Positions 48,892 through 59,514 of a stretch of 64,000 nucleotides of DNA are shown here, one piece after another. Origin of the DNA: Prochlorococcus sp. AG-402-L23. Lineage in GTDB: Bacteria; Cyanobacteriota; Cyanobacteriia; PCC-6307; Cyanobiaceae. Location of the stretch: the NCBI GenBank assembly GCA_003216635.1, contig QCIO01000001.1:1-64000 (forward strand), written 5' to 3'. A model generated the notes under the pieces. That model made no database searches. It worked only from the letters and a program-made list of their open reading frames with translations, and was not told the DNA's origin. Numbering within the stretch: position 1 is the stretch's first letter; each line of letters starts with the position of its first letter. Both the position numbers and the translations under genes were made by a program.

Positions 48892-49977
48892 TTGAATGAT
48901 TTGAATAATTTCAATAATTACCTAGATGTAGATAAAATTAATTCTCAATTAGAGAGAGCAGAAATACAAAAAAGAATATTAATTAGAAATATTTATAGGG
49001 AATATGAATTTTATCTTAATATAGTTAGAGATTTACTTTATATTTCTGTAGAAAAAGGGCTTAACCAAATTTATAGTTATCCAACAATTAATGATAATTT
49101 CTTAAATGAAAATGAATTTTGTGGTCTCTTTGAAAAGAAAATATGTGAACTTATTTATACGAATTTGCCTTTATTAACAGTAGAACAATTAAAAATAAAT
49201 GAAATTGAAAAACAGATAAATAAGGAAATTAATATTAATAGTGTTGATAATTCCATAAAAACAAAGGATGACGAAAAAGAAAAATTGAAATATGAAGATG
49301 GTTTTCAATTAGAAGAACCCATTCAGTTCGAGATTAGTAATGATATTTCAAATACTTCTGAATATTATCAAGTTGATAATTATGAGAAATACGTATCACT
49401 TGAAATAGATAATAACGACCATAAAAATTATCTAACTAATAAAAATATTTTTGAAAATTTAGGAGTTGATAAACAATTTATTTCTTCTTTACTTGAATTA
49501 ATTGAGGAAGTAAAGGTTGAAAAACCAAGTCATTCAGAAAAAGACAATATCAATCAAATGCATATTTCGCCCAAATATCATAGCCTTGAAAATTTTGATT
49601 TATTAGACAAGTCATTGGAAAATTTACTATTAAACCTTTCATACAAGATTAACCAAGAATTATTTAAGGCCAATCTAATAAAAAAGATGATATCTAGAGA
49701 TTCCTTTGAGTACTTAGTAGGCAAAAAATTGTTGATAAAACACCCATATCCTTTTGTAATTAATTTCGAATTTAACTTAAATCGGTCATCATTAAGCGGC
49801 AATAATCTTCCAAGTATTATTTTCTTTAATATATCTACTGTTGAGTTAGAGTTTAAAAATTTAAATCTTTCTATTCAAAGGAATAAAATAAATGATCTGA
49901 AAAATCAATTTCAGCATTTGATTAAAAAAGAGACATACTGGAGGCAAAAAGAAATAACTTTGAATAAGATACGTTGA
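48892..49977 (+). CDS. hypothetical protein between tsf and recG (361 aa)
   Basis: The track starts at 48823 inside tsf. I prefer TTG 48892 (an alternative is TTG 48901), right after the tsf stop. The protein is Asn/Lys/Glu-rich with a helical N terminus (LERAEIQKRILIRNIYREYEFYLNIVRDLL) and a long low-complexity middle (about 120-190). The C-terminal part is strand-rich (LIKHPYPFVINFEF). No family recognised. Its place in the rpsB-tsf-recG order suggests conserved synteny in this group. Confidence 0.6.
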   Translation: MNDLNNFNNYLDVDKINSQLERAEIQKRILIRNIYREYEFYLNIVRDLLYISVEKGLNQIYSYPTINDNFLNENEFCGLFEKKICELIYTNLPLLTVEQLKINEIEKQINKEININSVDNSIKTKDDEKEKLKYEDGFQLEEPIQFEISNDISNTSEYYQVDNYEKYVSLEIDNNDHKNYLTNKNIFENLGVDKQFISSLLELIEEVKVEKPSHSEKDNINQMHISPKYHSLENFDLLDKSLENLLLNLSYKINQELFKANLIKKMISRDSFEYLVGKKLLIKHPYPFVINFEFNLNRSSLSGNNLPSIIFFNISTVELEFKNLNLSIQRNKINDLKNQFQHLIKKETYWRQKEITLNKIR

Positions 49978-49999
49978 AAAAATAATTCTTTTTTCAAAT

Positions 50000-52456
50000 G
50001 TGACTATTAGCGGGAATAATAATAAATTTATTAAAGATTGGATAAGACCGCTTCAAAAGTCTCTTACTATTGAAACTGAAAACAAATTTATTAATACTTT
50101 AGGAAGAGAAAAATATTTTAATGATTATCTGCATGAATCATTGAAAAAACTAGGTAATCTAAATCTCTCAGACGAATATTTAAGGATATTTTATGAATTT
50201 TCTAAAAAATATAATGAATATAATAAATTAGATGAAAATCAAAGAAAAAGGTTAATTATAGATACAAGAAAAAATCTTTATAAACTAAGTAAAACGCTAG
50301 AAATAGAAAGTTCTAATAATATTTCTAATAATGTTTTTCTAAATAAAGCTGATTCAAGTTTGTCTTTTGATTCAGATATTTCATTAATAAAAAATGTAGG
50401 AAAAGTTTATAAAAATAAGCTTAATGAATTAGGGATATTTCATATAAAAGATCTAATTAATTATTTCCCACGAACGTATCTTGACTATACGAATAGAGTC
50501 AAGATAATAAATTTAAAACCAGATAATTTATACACGTGCATCGCAAACGTTAAAAGATTTTATATTCATAAGAGTAAAAAAAATAATAATTTATCAATAA
50601 TGAATATAGTAGTTTCTGATGAGACGTCTTCAATAAAGGTTACAAAATTTTTTTTAGGAAGAAGATTTAGATCTTACTCCTTTTTCACCTCTCAAAAGTC
50701 TTTGTATACTATTGGTACCAAATTAGCAATTTCCGGTAAGGTTAAATTGACAGAGTATGGCAAAACTTTTGTAGATCCGCAGATTGAAATTCTTAAGGAT
50801 AACAATGATAATTTTAATTTCTCAGGCAAAATATTACCCTTGTATTCATTAGGTGAAGCATTATCAAATATGAGTTTTATAAAACTTATGAAAAAGGTAC
50901 TAATTTATGCAAAGCAATATCCAGAAATTTTAAATAAAAAGCAACTTGATTCATTATCTCTATTATCAAAAGGAGAGTCGTTGATTAATATTCATTTTCC
51001 ACCAACTCAACAGTCACTAATTGAGTCAAAAAAACGTTTGGTTTTTGATGAGTTGTTCCTACTGCAAATAAAGTTTCTACTAAGAAAAAGGAAGACGAAT
51101 AAAAATGTAACTTCCCAACAATTACCTCAAAAGAAATCTTTATTAAAAGAATTTTTAAATACTTTTCCTTTTGAATTAACAAAATCTCAAGAAAATGTTT
51201 TAAATGAAATTAAGAAAGATTTATCTAATCCCGAACCAATGTCTAGATTGCTTCAGGGAGATGTGGGAAGCGGTAAAACCATAATTGCAATAGCGTCTCT
51301 TTTACTTGTCATTGAAAAAAACCTGCAAGGTGCATTTATGGTTCCAACTGAAGTATTGGCAGAACAGCATTATAAAAATTTATTGAAATATTTGAACCCC
51401 CTTTTAGTTTCTGTTGAACTACTTACTGGGAATACTCCTCAAAAAAAGAGAAAAGAAATTTTCTCTAATTTGAATAATGGATTAGTTGATATCCTCGTAG
51501 GTACTCATGCATTACTTGAGGATAAAGTCATCTTTAATGCATTAGGGATGGTCGTAATTGATGAACAACATAGATTTGGAGTTACTCAAAGAAATAGATT
51601 ACTAAATAAAGGAGAAAATACTAACTTGTTATCAATGACAGCAACACCAATTCCAAGAACTCTTGCGCTCTCTATTTATGGTGATTTAGATGTGAGTCAA
51701 ATTACAGAACTTCCTCCTGGAAGAGTTCCTATAACTACAAAAATAATTTCAGAAGATGATTTAACTAACTTGTTCAAGATTGTTGAAGATGAGATCAATA
51801 AGGGAAAGCAAGCTTATGTGATTTTGCCACTTATAGAAGATTCAGAAAAAATGAATTTAAGCTCCGCCAAGAAAACATTCAAACATTTATCAGAAGAGGT
51901 CTTTTTTAACAAAAAAGTTGGATTATTACATGGCAAATTAAGTTCACAAGAAAAGAATGAAGTAATTAATTCTTTTTTAAAGAATGAAATTAATATATTG
52001 GTTTCAACCACAGTAATTGAGGTTGGCATTGATGTGCCTAACGCCACAATTATGATTATTTATAATTCGGACAGATTTGGATTGTCCCAGCTACATCAAT
52101 TAAGGGGGAGAGTTGGTAGAGGATCAACAAAATCTTTTTGTTATCTGGTAACCTCCGATAAAAATGGATTAGAAAATAAACGACTTTGTGTGTTGCAAAA
52201 ATCTAATGATGGCTTTTATATTGCTGAAAAAGACTTGGAGCTTAGAGGACCAGGCCAGATTTTAGGGTATAGACAATCCGGATTGCCTGATTTTGTACTG
52301 GATAATTTACCTAACAATAAATTTCTTATTGATAAGGCGCGTGAAGAGGCTATTAAGATTGTTAGTTATGATCCTGATTTTAAAGAAAATATTGTTTTAA
52401 GGAATATACTTATTGATAATTCTGACAATAAATTCATTCATGATTTCTTAAATTGA
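50000..52456 (+). CDS. recG: ATP-dependent DNA helicase RecG
   Basis: 818 aa, GTG start. The wedge/OB region (about 130-270, RVKIINLKPDNLYTCIANVKRF) is followed by Walker A GDVGSGKT (about 420), DEQH (about 520), TATPIPRTLALS and the helicase C-terminal domain with QLRGRVGRG. RecG reverses stalled forks and acts on D-loops and R-loops. The N-terminal 120 residues are an extension of the kind seen in cyanobacterial and plant RecG. Confidence 0.9.
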   Translation: MTISGNNNKFIKDWIRPLQKSLTIETENKFINTLGREKYFNDYLHESLKKLGNLNLSDEYLRIFYEFSKKYNEYNKLDENQRKRLIIDTRKNLYKLSKTLEIESSNNISNNVFLNKADSSLSFDSDISLIKNVGKVYKNKLNELGIFHIKDLINYFPRTYLDYTNRVKIINLKPDNLYTCIANVKRFYIHKSKKNNNLSIMNIVVSDETSSIKVTKFFLGRRFRSYSFFTSQKSLYTIGTKLAISGKVKLTEYGKTFVDPQIEILKDNNDNFNFSGKILPLYSLGEALSNMSFIKLMKKVLIYAKQYPEILNKKQLDSLSLLSKGESLINIHFPPTQQSLIESKKRLVFDELFLLQIKFLLRKRKTNKNVTSQQLPQKKSLLKEFLNTFPFELTKSQENVLNEIKKDLSNPEPMSRLLQGDVGSGKTIIAIASLLLVIEKNLQGAFMVPTEVLAEQHYKNLLKYLNPLLVSVELLTGNTPQKKRKEIFSNLNNGLVDILVGTHALLEDKVIFNALGMVVIDEQHRFGVTQRNRLLNKGENTNLLSMTATPIPRTLALSIYGDLDVSQITELPPGRVPITTKIISEDDLTNLFKIVEDEINKGKQAYVILPLIEDSEKMNLSSAKKTFKHLSEEVFFNKKVGLLHGKLSSQEKNEVINSFLKNEINILVSTTVIEVGIDVPNATIMIIYNSDRFGLSQLHQLRGRVGRGSTKSFCYLVTSDKNGLENKRLCVLQKSNDGFYIAEKDLELRGPGQILGYRQSGLPDFVLDNLPNNKFLIDKAREEAIKIVSYDPDFKENIVLRNILIDNSDNKFIHDFLN

Positions 52457-52513
52457 AAACTGTCATTGTAATTTATGATATATATGCCACTATAAATCAA
52501 TTGCAAATTTCAA

Positions 52514-53197
52514 TTGAAAATTTGGAATAAAATACCAATTAAAGACAATGGAGATAAATTAATAGATATACCTAGCTGCTTAAAGTTTTTGGATCCCCAC
52601 CCTTACTTTCATTTGGGAGCACCTTACAAAGATAAAACTTCTATTTGGAAATTAAGAGAGGAGGTCGTAGATAGATTAGTAAAAGTAAATGATTATTTGA
52701 TATCTAAGAGTAGTTTTTACCTTTTGATTTATGACAGTTGGCGACCTCTAGAAGTCCAGGAATTTATGTTTAAAAGAGCATTTTTATTAGAGTGTGAAAA
52801 ATCCGATATTTATGCTTCTTTTAAAAATAGAAAATCTTATCCATCCATTTTAAAAAAAGTTGAAAAATTTTGGGCATATCCTTCTTATGACTCTAGATGT
52901 CCTCCACCTCATTCGACTGGGGGTGCATTGGATGTTTGTTTATCAGATAAAGAAGGAATTCTTGTTGAAATGGGAAGCATGGTTGATCAAATGGATGAGA
53001 CCTCAAATCCTAATTTTTATGCAAACATAAAGAATGAAGAAGCAATTATTTGGAATAGTAGAAGAAATTTATTAAGGGAAATTATGACTAAATTCGGATT
53101 TGCTCAACATCCTAATGAATGGTGGCATTTTAGTTATGGTGATCAATTATGGGCTTGGAAAAATAAAAAAGCAAATGCTCTTTATGGAAAAATTTAA
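52514..53197 (+). CDS. ddpX: VanX-type D-Ala-D-Ala dipeptidase
   Basis: 227 aa, TTG start. SWRPLEVQ (about 75-82), the zinc-binding HSTGGALD (about 132-139) and EWWH (about 201-204) are the M15D dipeptidase motifs (HxxxxxxD and ExxH). It hydrolyses D-Ala-D-Ala; roles in peptidoglycan turnover or dipeptide use are possible. No vanA/vanH-type resistance genes are near. A second M15-type enzyme (VanY) lies at 58672. Confidence 0.85.
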   Translation: MKIWNKIPIKDNGDKLIDIPSCLKFLDPHPYFHLGAPYKDKTSIWKLREEVVDRLVKVNDYLISKSSFYLLIYDSWRPLEVQEFMFKRAFLLECEKSDIYASFKNRKSYPSILKKVEKFWAYPSYDSRCPPPHSTGGALDVCLSDKEGILVEMGSMVDQMDETSNPNFYANIKNEEAIIWNSRRNLLREIMTKFGFAQHPNEWWHFSYGDQLWAWKNKKANALYGKI

Positions 53198-53200
53198 ATT

Positions 53201-54988
53201 CTATTGATTTTTATTTAGTAAATTCAATATATAATTTTCATCTTGAGTATTTATAAAATCTCCGAAATCCAAATCCAAATTACCCTTCCAATTATCAAAT
53301 AATGGTTGAAGAGTTTTTTCTAAATCGTTAAGTTCCATTCTTTGTAAGAATGGTTTAGCAAGCCTTTGTAGATTTTTACTTCCCCCCAACCATAATTGGT
53401 ATTTGTTTTGACCACTCCCAACAAGTGCTAATTCGGCCATATAAGGCCTGGTACATCCATTCGGACATCCTGTCATTCTAAATAATATTGTTTTTTGTAT
53501 TTTTAGATCTAAAAGTAAATTTTCAATCCTTTTTAATACATCAGGTAATATTCTTTCGGCTTCAGTCATCGCAAGACCACAAAGTGGTAAGGCAGGACAA
53601 GCTAAAGCGTGTCTTTGTATTTCATTAATGTTTTCTAAATTTTTGTATCCAATTTTTGATAGAGATTTTTGAATTTCACCTTTGTTTTTATTGGCGATAT
53701 TACAAAGTAAAATATCTTGATTAGGTGTAAGTCTTAAATCTAAATTATATTTTCTAACGATACTTGATATGGTATTTTTCTTCTCTCCAGATAATCTCCC
53801 TGATAATAATGGTAAACCTACGAAATAGGAGGTTTTATTTTGTTTATGCCAACCTAGATAATCAATAAGAACCTTATCTGGTTCTTTTCTAATTTTTTTA
53901 ATTTCTTTTTTGAAATACTTATCAAAAAGTATCTTTTTGAACCATTTAATACCTTTTCTATGAAGAAGATATTTCATTCTCGAATTTTTTCTTGATTTTC
54001 TATCACCATAATCTCTTTGAATAGCAACAATACTTTGTATTAATTCATAAATATCAGGTTCTTCAACATATCCAAGTGGATCTGCAATTCTAGCAAAGGT
54101 CTCTTCATTATTATGTGTACGACCCATACCACCTCCAACATAGAAGTTGCACCCTTCTAAGTTTCCATCTTTAGAAGTAAAGGCCACTATTCCTATGTCA
54201 TTGGTAAGAAGATCAACGGAATTGTCCCCAGGAACTGTCACAGCACATTTGAATTTTCTCGGTAAATAAGTTGAACCATAAAGAGGTTCATCTTTTATTC
54301 CACTAAAAACATTATCTTTGAATTGGAGCTTCCTTATTGCTTCAATATCTTTGTCAGGTTTTATGGTGTACTCTAAATCCCCATCAGCCCAAAGCTCTAA
54401 AAAAGTACCTTGGCCAGCCATTGGGGTGAGAAGATCTGCAACTTTTTTTGCCAATGCTCTTGCAATTTTATAGTCTGGCGAAGCAAATGGAGCAGCAGGG
54501 GCCATAACGTTTCTATTTATGTCTCCACATGCAGCTAATGTGGAGCCCATTGAATTTACTATTGTTTGAATTACTTCCTTTAGGTTCTCCTTTCTAATCC
54601 CATGCATTTGAAAGGCTTGTCTTGTAGTGGCCCTAAGTGTTCCATTGCCTAGTTTGTCAGATAATTCATCTAATGCTAAAAATAATTTCCCAGGGACTTC
54701 ACCGCCGGGATTTCTTAACCTAAGCATCATTTGCCAATCTTTACTTTTGCCCGGCCTTCTATTTTCCCTGTTATCTTGTTGATAACTACCATGAAATTTT
54801 AATAACTGAACTGCATCATTGGTAAAATGATCGCTCTCATTGACTAATTCCGTAGCAAGTGGTTCTTTAAGAAATTGACTACTTTTTTTAAAATTTTCAA
54901 ATTTAGAAACTTCTAGTCCATTTGCTAAACAAACAGTTTCTTCCTTGGTTGGATCTTTTTTCTTTTTTACTTTCTCAACCTTGATCAA
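53201..54988 (-). CDS. sir: ferredoxin-sulfite reductase
   Basis: 595 aa. The siroheme/4Fe-4S cysteines are in CPALPLCGLAM (about 466-476) and TGCPNGCTRPY (about 505-515). The N-terminal ferredoxin-like half and the plant/cyanobacterial length fit Sir rather than NADPH-type CysI. It reduces sulfite to sulfide with ferredoxin. Convergent with ddpX, separated by three bases. Confidence 0.93.
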   Translation of the reverse strand: MIKVEKVKKKKDPTKEETVCLANGLEVSKFENFKKSSQFLKEPLATELVNESDHFTNDAVQLLKFHGSYQQDNRENRRPGKSKDWQMMLRLRNPGGEVPGKLFLALDELSDKLGNGTLRATTRQAFQMHGIRKENLKEVIQTIVNSMGSTLAACGDINRNVMAPAAPFASPDYKIARALAKKVADLLTPMAGQGTFLELWADGDLEYTIKPDKDIEAIRKLQFKDNVFSGIKDEPLYGSTYLPRKFKCAVTVPGDNSVDLLTNDIGIVAFTSKDGNLEGCNFYVGGGMGRTHNNEETFARIADPLGYVEEPDIYELIQSIVAIQRDYGDRKSRKNSRMKYLLHRKGIKWFKKILFDKYFKKEIKKIRKEPDKVLIDYLGWHKQNKTSYFVGLPLLSGRLSGEKKNTISSIVRKYNLDLRLTPNQDILLCNIANKNKGEIQKSLSKIGYKNLENINEIQRHALACPALPLCGLAMTEAERILPDVLKRIENLLLDLKIQKTILFRMTGCPNGCTRPYMAELALVGSGQNKYQLWLGGSKNLQRLAKPFLQRMELNDLEKTLQPLFDNWKGNLDLDFGDFINTQDENYILNLLNKNQ

Positions 54989-55075
54989 AGGACCTAAAAA
55001 TATCTCTTTTTATACATTAGCGAAAAGCTTATTTAACTGGTAGTAAATTATAGTAAGTGAAGTCATATTTTTTTC

Positions 55076-57238
55076 TTGTCTAAATATTTACTTGAGATAG
55101 GAACAGAAGAGTTGCCCGCAAAATTTTCTCATTCTGTTCTAGAGCAATTTAAATCTCTAATAGAATTTGAATTGGATAAAAAGTTAATCAAATTCGAATA
55201 TATAGTTGTTACCTCCACACCAAGGAGGATAGTTCTACTTCTCGAAGGTTTAGTTGATTATGCAGAAGATAAGATAATAGAAAGAAAAGGGCCTAAAGCA
55301 AACTCAGCTTATTTAAATGGATGTCCTACTAATGCTGCTTTAGGATTTGCTAATAGCTTAGATATAGATGTAGGTGAGCTAAAAATAAAAAACACAGAAA
55401 AGGGTGATTTTGTATTTGGAAAGAAAATTGAGAAAGGATTATCAACAAAAATTACTTTGTCTTCGATTATCCCAAAATTAGTAAAGAGTCTTCAAGGCCC
55501 TCGATTTATGAAATGGGGGACTGGGAACATAAAATTTTCAAGACCTATTAGGTGGATTGCCTCTATTTATAATGATGAAATTCTTGATTTTGAATTTGAT
55601 GAATGTGATCCAAAGATCAAAATAAGTAACAAAACAAAAAGTCATAGGCTAATCAATGAAGTTTTAGAAGTTCAGAATCCTGATGATTTTTTTGAATTAT
55701 TGAAACGAAATAGAGTAATAGCTATTCGAAAAGAAAGAAAAGAAAAAATTGAAAGTTTAATAAATCAAGCATCTAAATCTTTAAATCTGAAACCTGACCT
55801 TTCAGAAGGATTACTAAATGAACTAACTGATTTAGTTGAATGGCCAGACTTAGTTATTGGCAAATTTAGTGATGAATTTCTTGATCTTCCGGTTGAAGTT
55901 CTCTCAACAGTCATGAAAAATCATCAGAGATACGTTCCTCTTTTATTGAAAAACAAAAGTTTTTCTAAACTAGATTTAAGCTCTGAAAAAAATATTAGTA
56001 CAACTTTCTGCGTTATTTCAAATGGTCTTGAAGAATCAAATAATAATATTGCCAAAGGTAATGAGAAAGTATTAAGGGCAAGGTTTTCAGATGCAAAGTT
56101 TTTCGTAGAAAGTGACAAAAAGGTTGCTTCAATCGAAAGAAATGAAAAGCTTAAATCTGTTTCATATTTGAAAGGACTTGGAAATATATTTCAGAGGGTA
56201 GAAAGGATAGAGGAAGTTACTAAAAAAATTCTTAAATTTTTAAATGATAAGTCTTTAGAAGAAAAAAAAATAATAGAAGCTGCTAAATACTGTAAAAACG
56301 ATTTATGTAGCGAAATTGTTTTCGAATTCCCTGAGCTGCAAGGAATAATGGGTGGTAAATATCTTAAATATGAGGGATTTAGTGAGGATGTTTGCTTGGC
56401 TGTCGCTGAACATTATTTACCTTCTTTTTATAAAGATGCTTTGCCCTCCACAAAATATGGTGCAATAGTTTCCATAGCAGATAAGGTCGAAACTTTAATA
56501 AGTATATTTATTTCTGGTAAACGTCCCAGTGGATCATCTGATCCTTATGCATTAAGAAGAAATTTGAATGGAGTGATTAAAATAATTTGGGATTATGAAC
56601 TTGATTTGCCTTTAGATAAATTATTCAACAAACTTATTGATTTTTGGAAAATCCTATTTCCGAATTTAAACTTCTCAAGAGAAACAGTATTTAATGATTT
56701 AAATGATTTTTTAATTCAAAGAATTGTTAGTCATCTAGAAGAAATATCACTAAGTAAAGAATTAATAAAGGCCGTTTGCTCTTCTGATGAATTATCTCAA
56801 ATAAGAGTATTGAATATTGTTGATCTTAAAAATAGGATTAAATCTATTGTGAATTTTAACGAAAAGGATAATTTTGTTGAAATCCAGAAGGTAATCACTA
56901 GGGTAAGCAAATTAGCAAATAATAGTGATCTTTCAAGAGACGTTCTCTCAACAAGAGATTATGTAAACACAAAACTTTTTGAAAAAGATTGTGAATTGAA
57001 AGTTTTTGAATTTATTGGAGAACTAGAAAAACTTTTTTCGGAAGATTATTGCAATTATTTGGAACTTCTAAATTTGTTTGAGATTAATGTAAACACTATT
57101 GAGGATTTATTTGATAATGAAAAGGGAGTCCTAATAATGTCAGAGGATTTAAAAATAAGAAATAATAGACTCAATTTGTTGAGCTTAATTAGAAATTATT
57201 CTCTACAAATAGCCGACTTTACACTTTTGAACTCTTAA
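55076..57238 (+). CDS. glyS: glycyl-tRNA synthetase beta subunit
   Basis: 720 aa, TTG start. LLEIGTEELPAKF at the start, GPRFMKWGTG and RPIRWI, and PELQGIMGGKY further on are GlyS signatures. The alpha subunit (glyQ) is not in this window. It overlaps the chlP stop end by 20 bases tail to tail. Confidence 0.93.
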   Translation: MSKYLLEIGTEELPAKFSHSVLEQFKSLIEFELDKKLIKFEYIVVTSTPRRIVLLLEGLVDYAEDKIIERKGPKANSAYLNGCPTNAALGFANSLDIDVGELKIKNTEKGDFVFGKKIEKGLSTKITLSSIIPKLVKSLQGPRFMKWGTGNIKFSRPIRWIASIYNDEILDFEFDECDPKIKISNKTKSHRLINEVLEVQNPDDFFELLKRNRVIAIRKERKEKIESLINQASKSLNLKPDLSEGLLNELTDLVEWPDLVIGKFSDEFLDLPVEVLSTVMKNHQRYVPLLLKNKSFSKLDLSSEKNISTTFCVISNGLEESNNNIAKGNEKVLRARFSDAKFFVESDKKVASIERNEKLKSVSYLKGLGNIFQRVERIEEVTKKILKFLNDKSLEEKKIIEAAKYCKNDLCSEIVFEFPELQGIMGGKYLKYEGFSEDVCLAVAEHYLPSFYKDALPSTKYGAIVSIADKVETLISIFISGKRPSGSSDPYALRRNLNGVIKIIWDYELDLPLDKLFNKLIDFWKILFPNLNFSRETVFNDLNDFLIQRIVSHLEEISLSKELIKAVCSSDELSQIRVLNIVDLKNRIKSIVNFNEKDNFVEIQKVITRVSKLANNSDLSRDVLSTRDYVNTKLFEKDCELKVFEFIGELEKLFSEDYCNYLELLNLFEINVNTIEDLFDNEKGVLIMSEDLKIRNNRLNLLSLIRNYSLQIADFTLLNS

Positions 57239-58559
57239 CTTTAATGCCTCCCTTTATTGAATAATTTTCTAGCATTTTTTCTACTTCTTTATTTTCCCTA
57301 ACAGCACTATCAACGGGTTTATATTTTAGAGGTGCTAGGGCTTTCCCTCTTAAAATCGAACCAAGTGTAAGCATTGTAATTTTAATTTGCTGTAATGGTC
57401 GCATGGAGACTACTCTTTTGTATAAGTAACTATCAAAAGTAAGTCTTTGTACATCCATGTCATCACACATCTCAACAAAGGCTTCTCTAGCAGAATCATT
57501 TCTGTAGAAAATATTTTGAAGGATTTCCAGCACCTTATAAGTTGTGCCATATTTTTTATCCCATTTTTTAAGATAGTTTTTTAAATCTTTTTCTGATGGA
57601 ATTTCTTGACCGTTTTTTGATGCTTCAACAATTTCTTCAGCACACATTCTTCCGCTTTTTGCAGCAAAATAAATACCCTCTCCAGAACTTTTTGTAACAT
57701 AACCAGCTGCATCACCGACCAATGCCATTCTCCCAACTACTCTTCTTGGCCTTGGATGCTCTGGAATAGGGTGAGCTTCTACCTTTATTACTTCACCATT
57801 AACAAGTCTTTTCTTTGCCCTGTTTCTTACACCCTCTTGAAGTCCTTTAATTAATGACTGATTCTTTTGCATGGTTCCAGTGCCCACCGCAACATGATCA
57901 TATTTAGGAAATACCCACCCATAAAAATCAGGAGAAACATCAGTTCCGACATACATTTCAGCAAGATCTTCGTAGTAACTCATTTCTTCTTTAGGCAATT
58001 TAATTCTTTCCTGAAATGCTATAGCAACTTTGTAGTCTCCTGCATCCATTGCTTTTGCGACTCTGCTATTGGCTCCATCAGCTCCGATCAAAAGATCGAC
58101 AGTAAGCTCTTTGAGTTCACCTTTTTTATCTCCATTCGTAAAATCTGAGTAGGAAAGCTTATATGGCCCTTGATTATTATCGCCGGTATCAATAGAAGTA
58201 ACTAATCCATTTATTAATGTAGCACCAAGATCTGATGCTCTGTTGCGCATAAAGGCATCCATAACTTCTCTTCTACACATCCCAATAAACTCATTATCAC
58301 TTTTCCCGTAAACTCTATCTAAACTTATATCTACCTCTCTATTTGATGGAGATATCATTCTCATATGCCTTACTTTTCTATCAATAATTGACTCAGGTAA
58401 ATCAAATTCTTCGACCATGCAAAGTGGAATTGCACCTCCACATGGTTTCGCATTATCTAATTTTCTCTCGAAGAGCCAAGTTTTTATTCCAGCTTTAGCA
58501 AGTATTTCTGCCGCACATGAACCACTTGGACCTCCACCAATAACAGCTACCCTCAACAT
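57219..58559 (-). CDS. chlP: geranylgeranyl diphosphate/geranylgeranyl-chlorophyll reductase
   Basis: 446 aa flavoprotein. GGGPSGSCAAE (8-18) binds FAD; GDAAGYVTKSSGEGIYFA binds the second FAD part. It reduces geranylgeranyl to phytyl for (divinyl) chlorophyll and tocopherol. Length fits ChlP. The overlap with glyS at the 3' ends is common in this compact genome. Confidence 0.93.
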   Translation of the reverse strand: MLRVAVIGGGPSGSCAAEILAKAGIKTWLFERKLDNAKPCGGAIPLCMVEEFDLPESIIDRKVRHMRMISPSNREVDISLDRVYGKSDNEFIGMCRREVMDAFMRNRASDLGATLINGLVTSIDTGDNNQGPYKLSYSDFTNGDKKGELKELTVDLLIGADGANSRVAKAMDAGDYKVAIAFQERIKLPKEEMSYYEDLAEMYVGTDVSPDFYGWVFPKYDHVAVGTGTMQKNQSLIKGLQEGVRNRAKKRLVNGEVIKVEAHPIPEHPRPRRVVGRMALVGDAAGYVTKSSGEGIYFAAKSGRMCAEEIVEASKNGQEIPSEKDLKNYLKKWDKKYGTTYKVLEILQNIFYRNDSAREAFVEMCDDMDVQRLTFDSYLYKRVVSMRPLQQIKITMLTLGSILRGKALAPLKYKPVDSAVRENKEVEKMLENYSIKGGIKVKSSKV

Positions 58560-58671
58560 ATGAAAAAAAATATTACTGTATATAAAAACTACATCTTTTT
58601 TGCTTATAAAAGTGCATTTCTTAAAATAATAGTTAATATCGAAATATCTTTTCCAAATTCACTTCTAAATA

Positions 58672-59385
58672 TTGGAATTAAACAAAGATATCGATCAATT
58701 TGATATACCACTTGCCAAAAGAACTTACCTAAATAACTCAAATTCAGCATTATTAAAAAAATTATTAATATTTTCTCCATTTCTTCTTCTTATAGTTTCT
58801 TTCGCTGCATTGCGATTTATTAGAAATGTAGAATTAATACCTCTTAATAATCTCAAATTTCAGGTTGAAAGAAATCATGATGCCAGAATTTTAGGCCATC
58901 TTCCCTATAACGAAACTCCTAAAGAGAAACTAGTTTTAATTGAGTCTAATATTGAAGTTCATATGGATATGCGCGATTCTCTACTAAAGATGAGAGAAGA
59001 AGCTAAAAAGGATGGGATATATTTGGTCTTCTTGAGTGGTTTTAGATCAATAAATTTGCAAAACGATATCTTTTATTCTTTAAAATCTATTAGAAATCAA
59101 GAAGCGGCAGAAAGAGCTAGAGTTTCAGCCCCTCCAGGTTATTCTGAACATAGTACAGGTTTCGCAATCGATATTGGTGATGCTACTCAAAGAGAGACAG
59201 ACTTCGAATCCGACTTCGAAAATACTGACGCCTTTAGATGGCTAATAAAAAATGCAGCTAAGTTTCACTTTAAGTTATCGTTCAACAAAGATAATAAATA
59301 TATAGATTACGAACCCTGGCATTGGAGATATGAGGGGTCAATTGAAGCATTAAAAGTTTTTGAAAGTTCAAATAGAAAATCATAA
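58672..59385 (+). CDS. VanY-type D-Ala-D-Ala carboxypeptidase, membrane-anchored
   Basis: 237 aa, TTG start. One N-terminal helix (about 29-47), then SGFRSINLQ, HSTGFAIDIGD (about 159-169) and EPWHWRYEG (about 213-221), the M15B zinc motifs (HxxxxxxD and HxH-type). It trims peptidoglycan stem peptides in the periplasm. Confidence 0.85.
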   Translation: MELNKDIDQFDIPLAKRTYLNNSNSALLKKLLIFSPFLLLIVSFAALRFIRNVELIPLNNLKFQVERNHDARILGHLPYNETPKEKLVLIESNIEVHMDMRDSLLKMREEAKKDGIYLVFLSGFRSINLQNDIFYSLKSIRNQEAAERARVSAPPGYSEHSTGFAIDIGDATQRETDFESDFENTDAFRWLIKNAAKFHFKLSFNKDNKYIDYEPWHWRYEGSIEALKVFESSNRKS

Positions 59386-59514
59386 ATCTGATTCATTAAT
59401 TAAATTATTCAATATGATTATGTTTTTCAAAGTCTTAAAGAGAAAATTCTCATAATAAGCATTCTTTGAGTTAGCCTTAATAGAGTTAATCTACTATCTA
59501 TATAAAATTTATAA

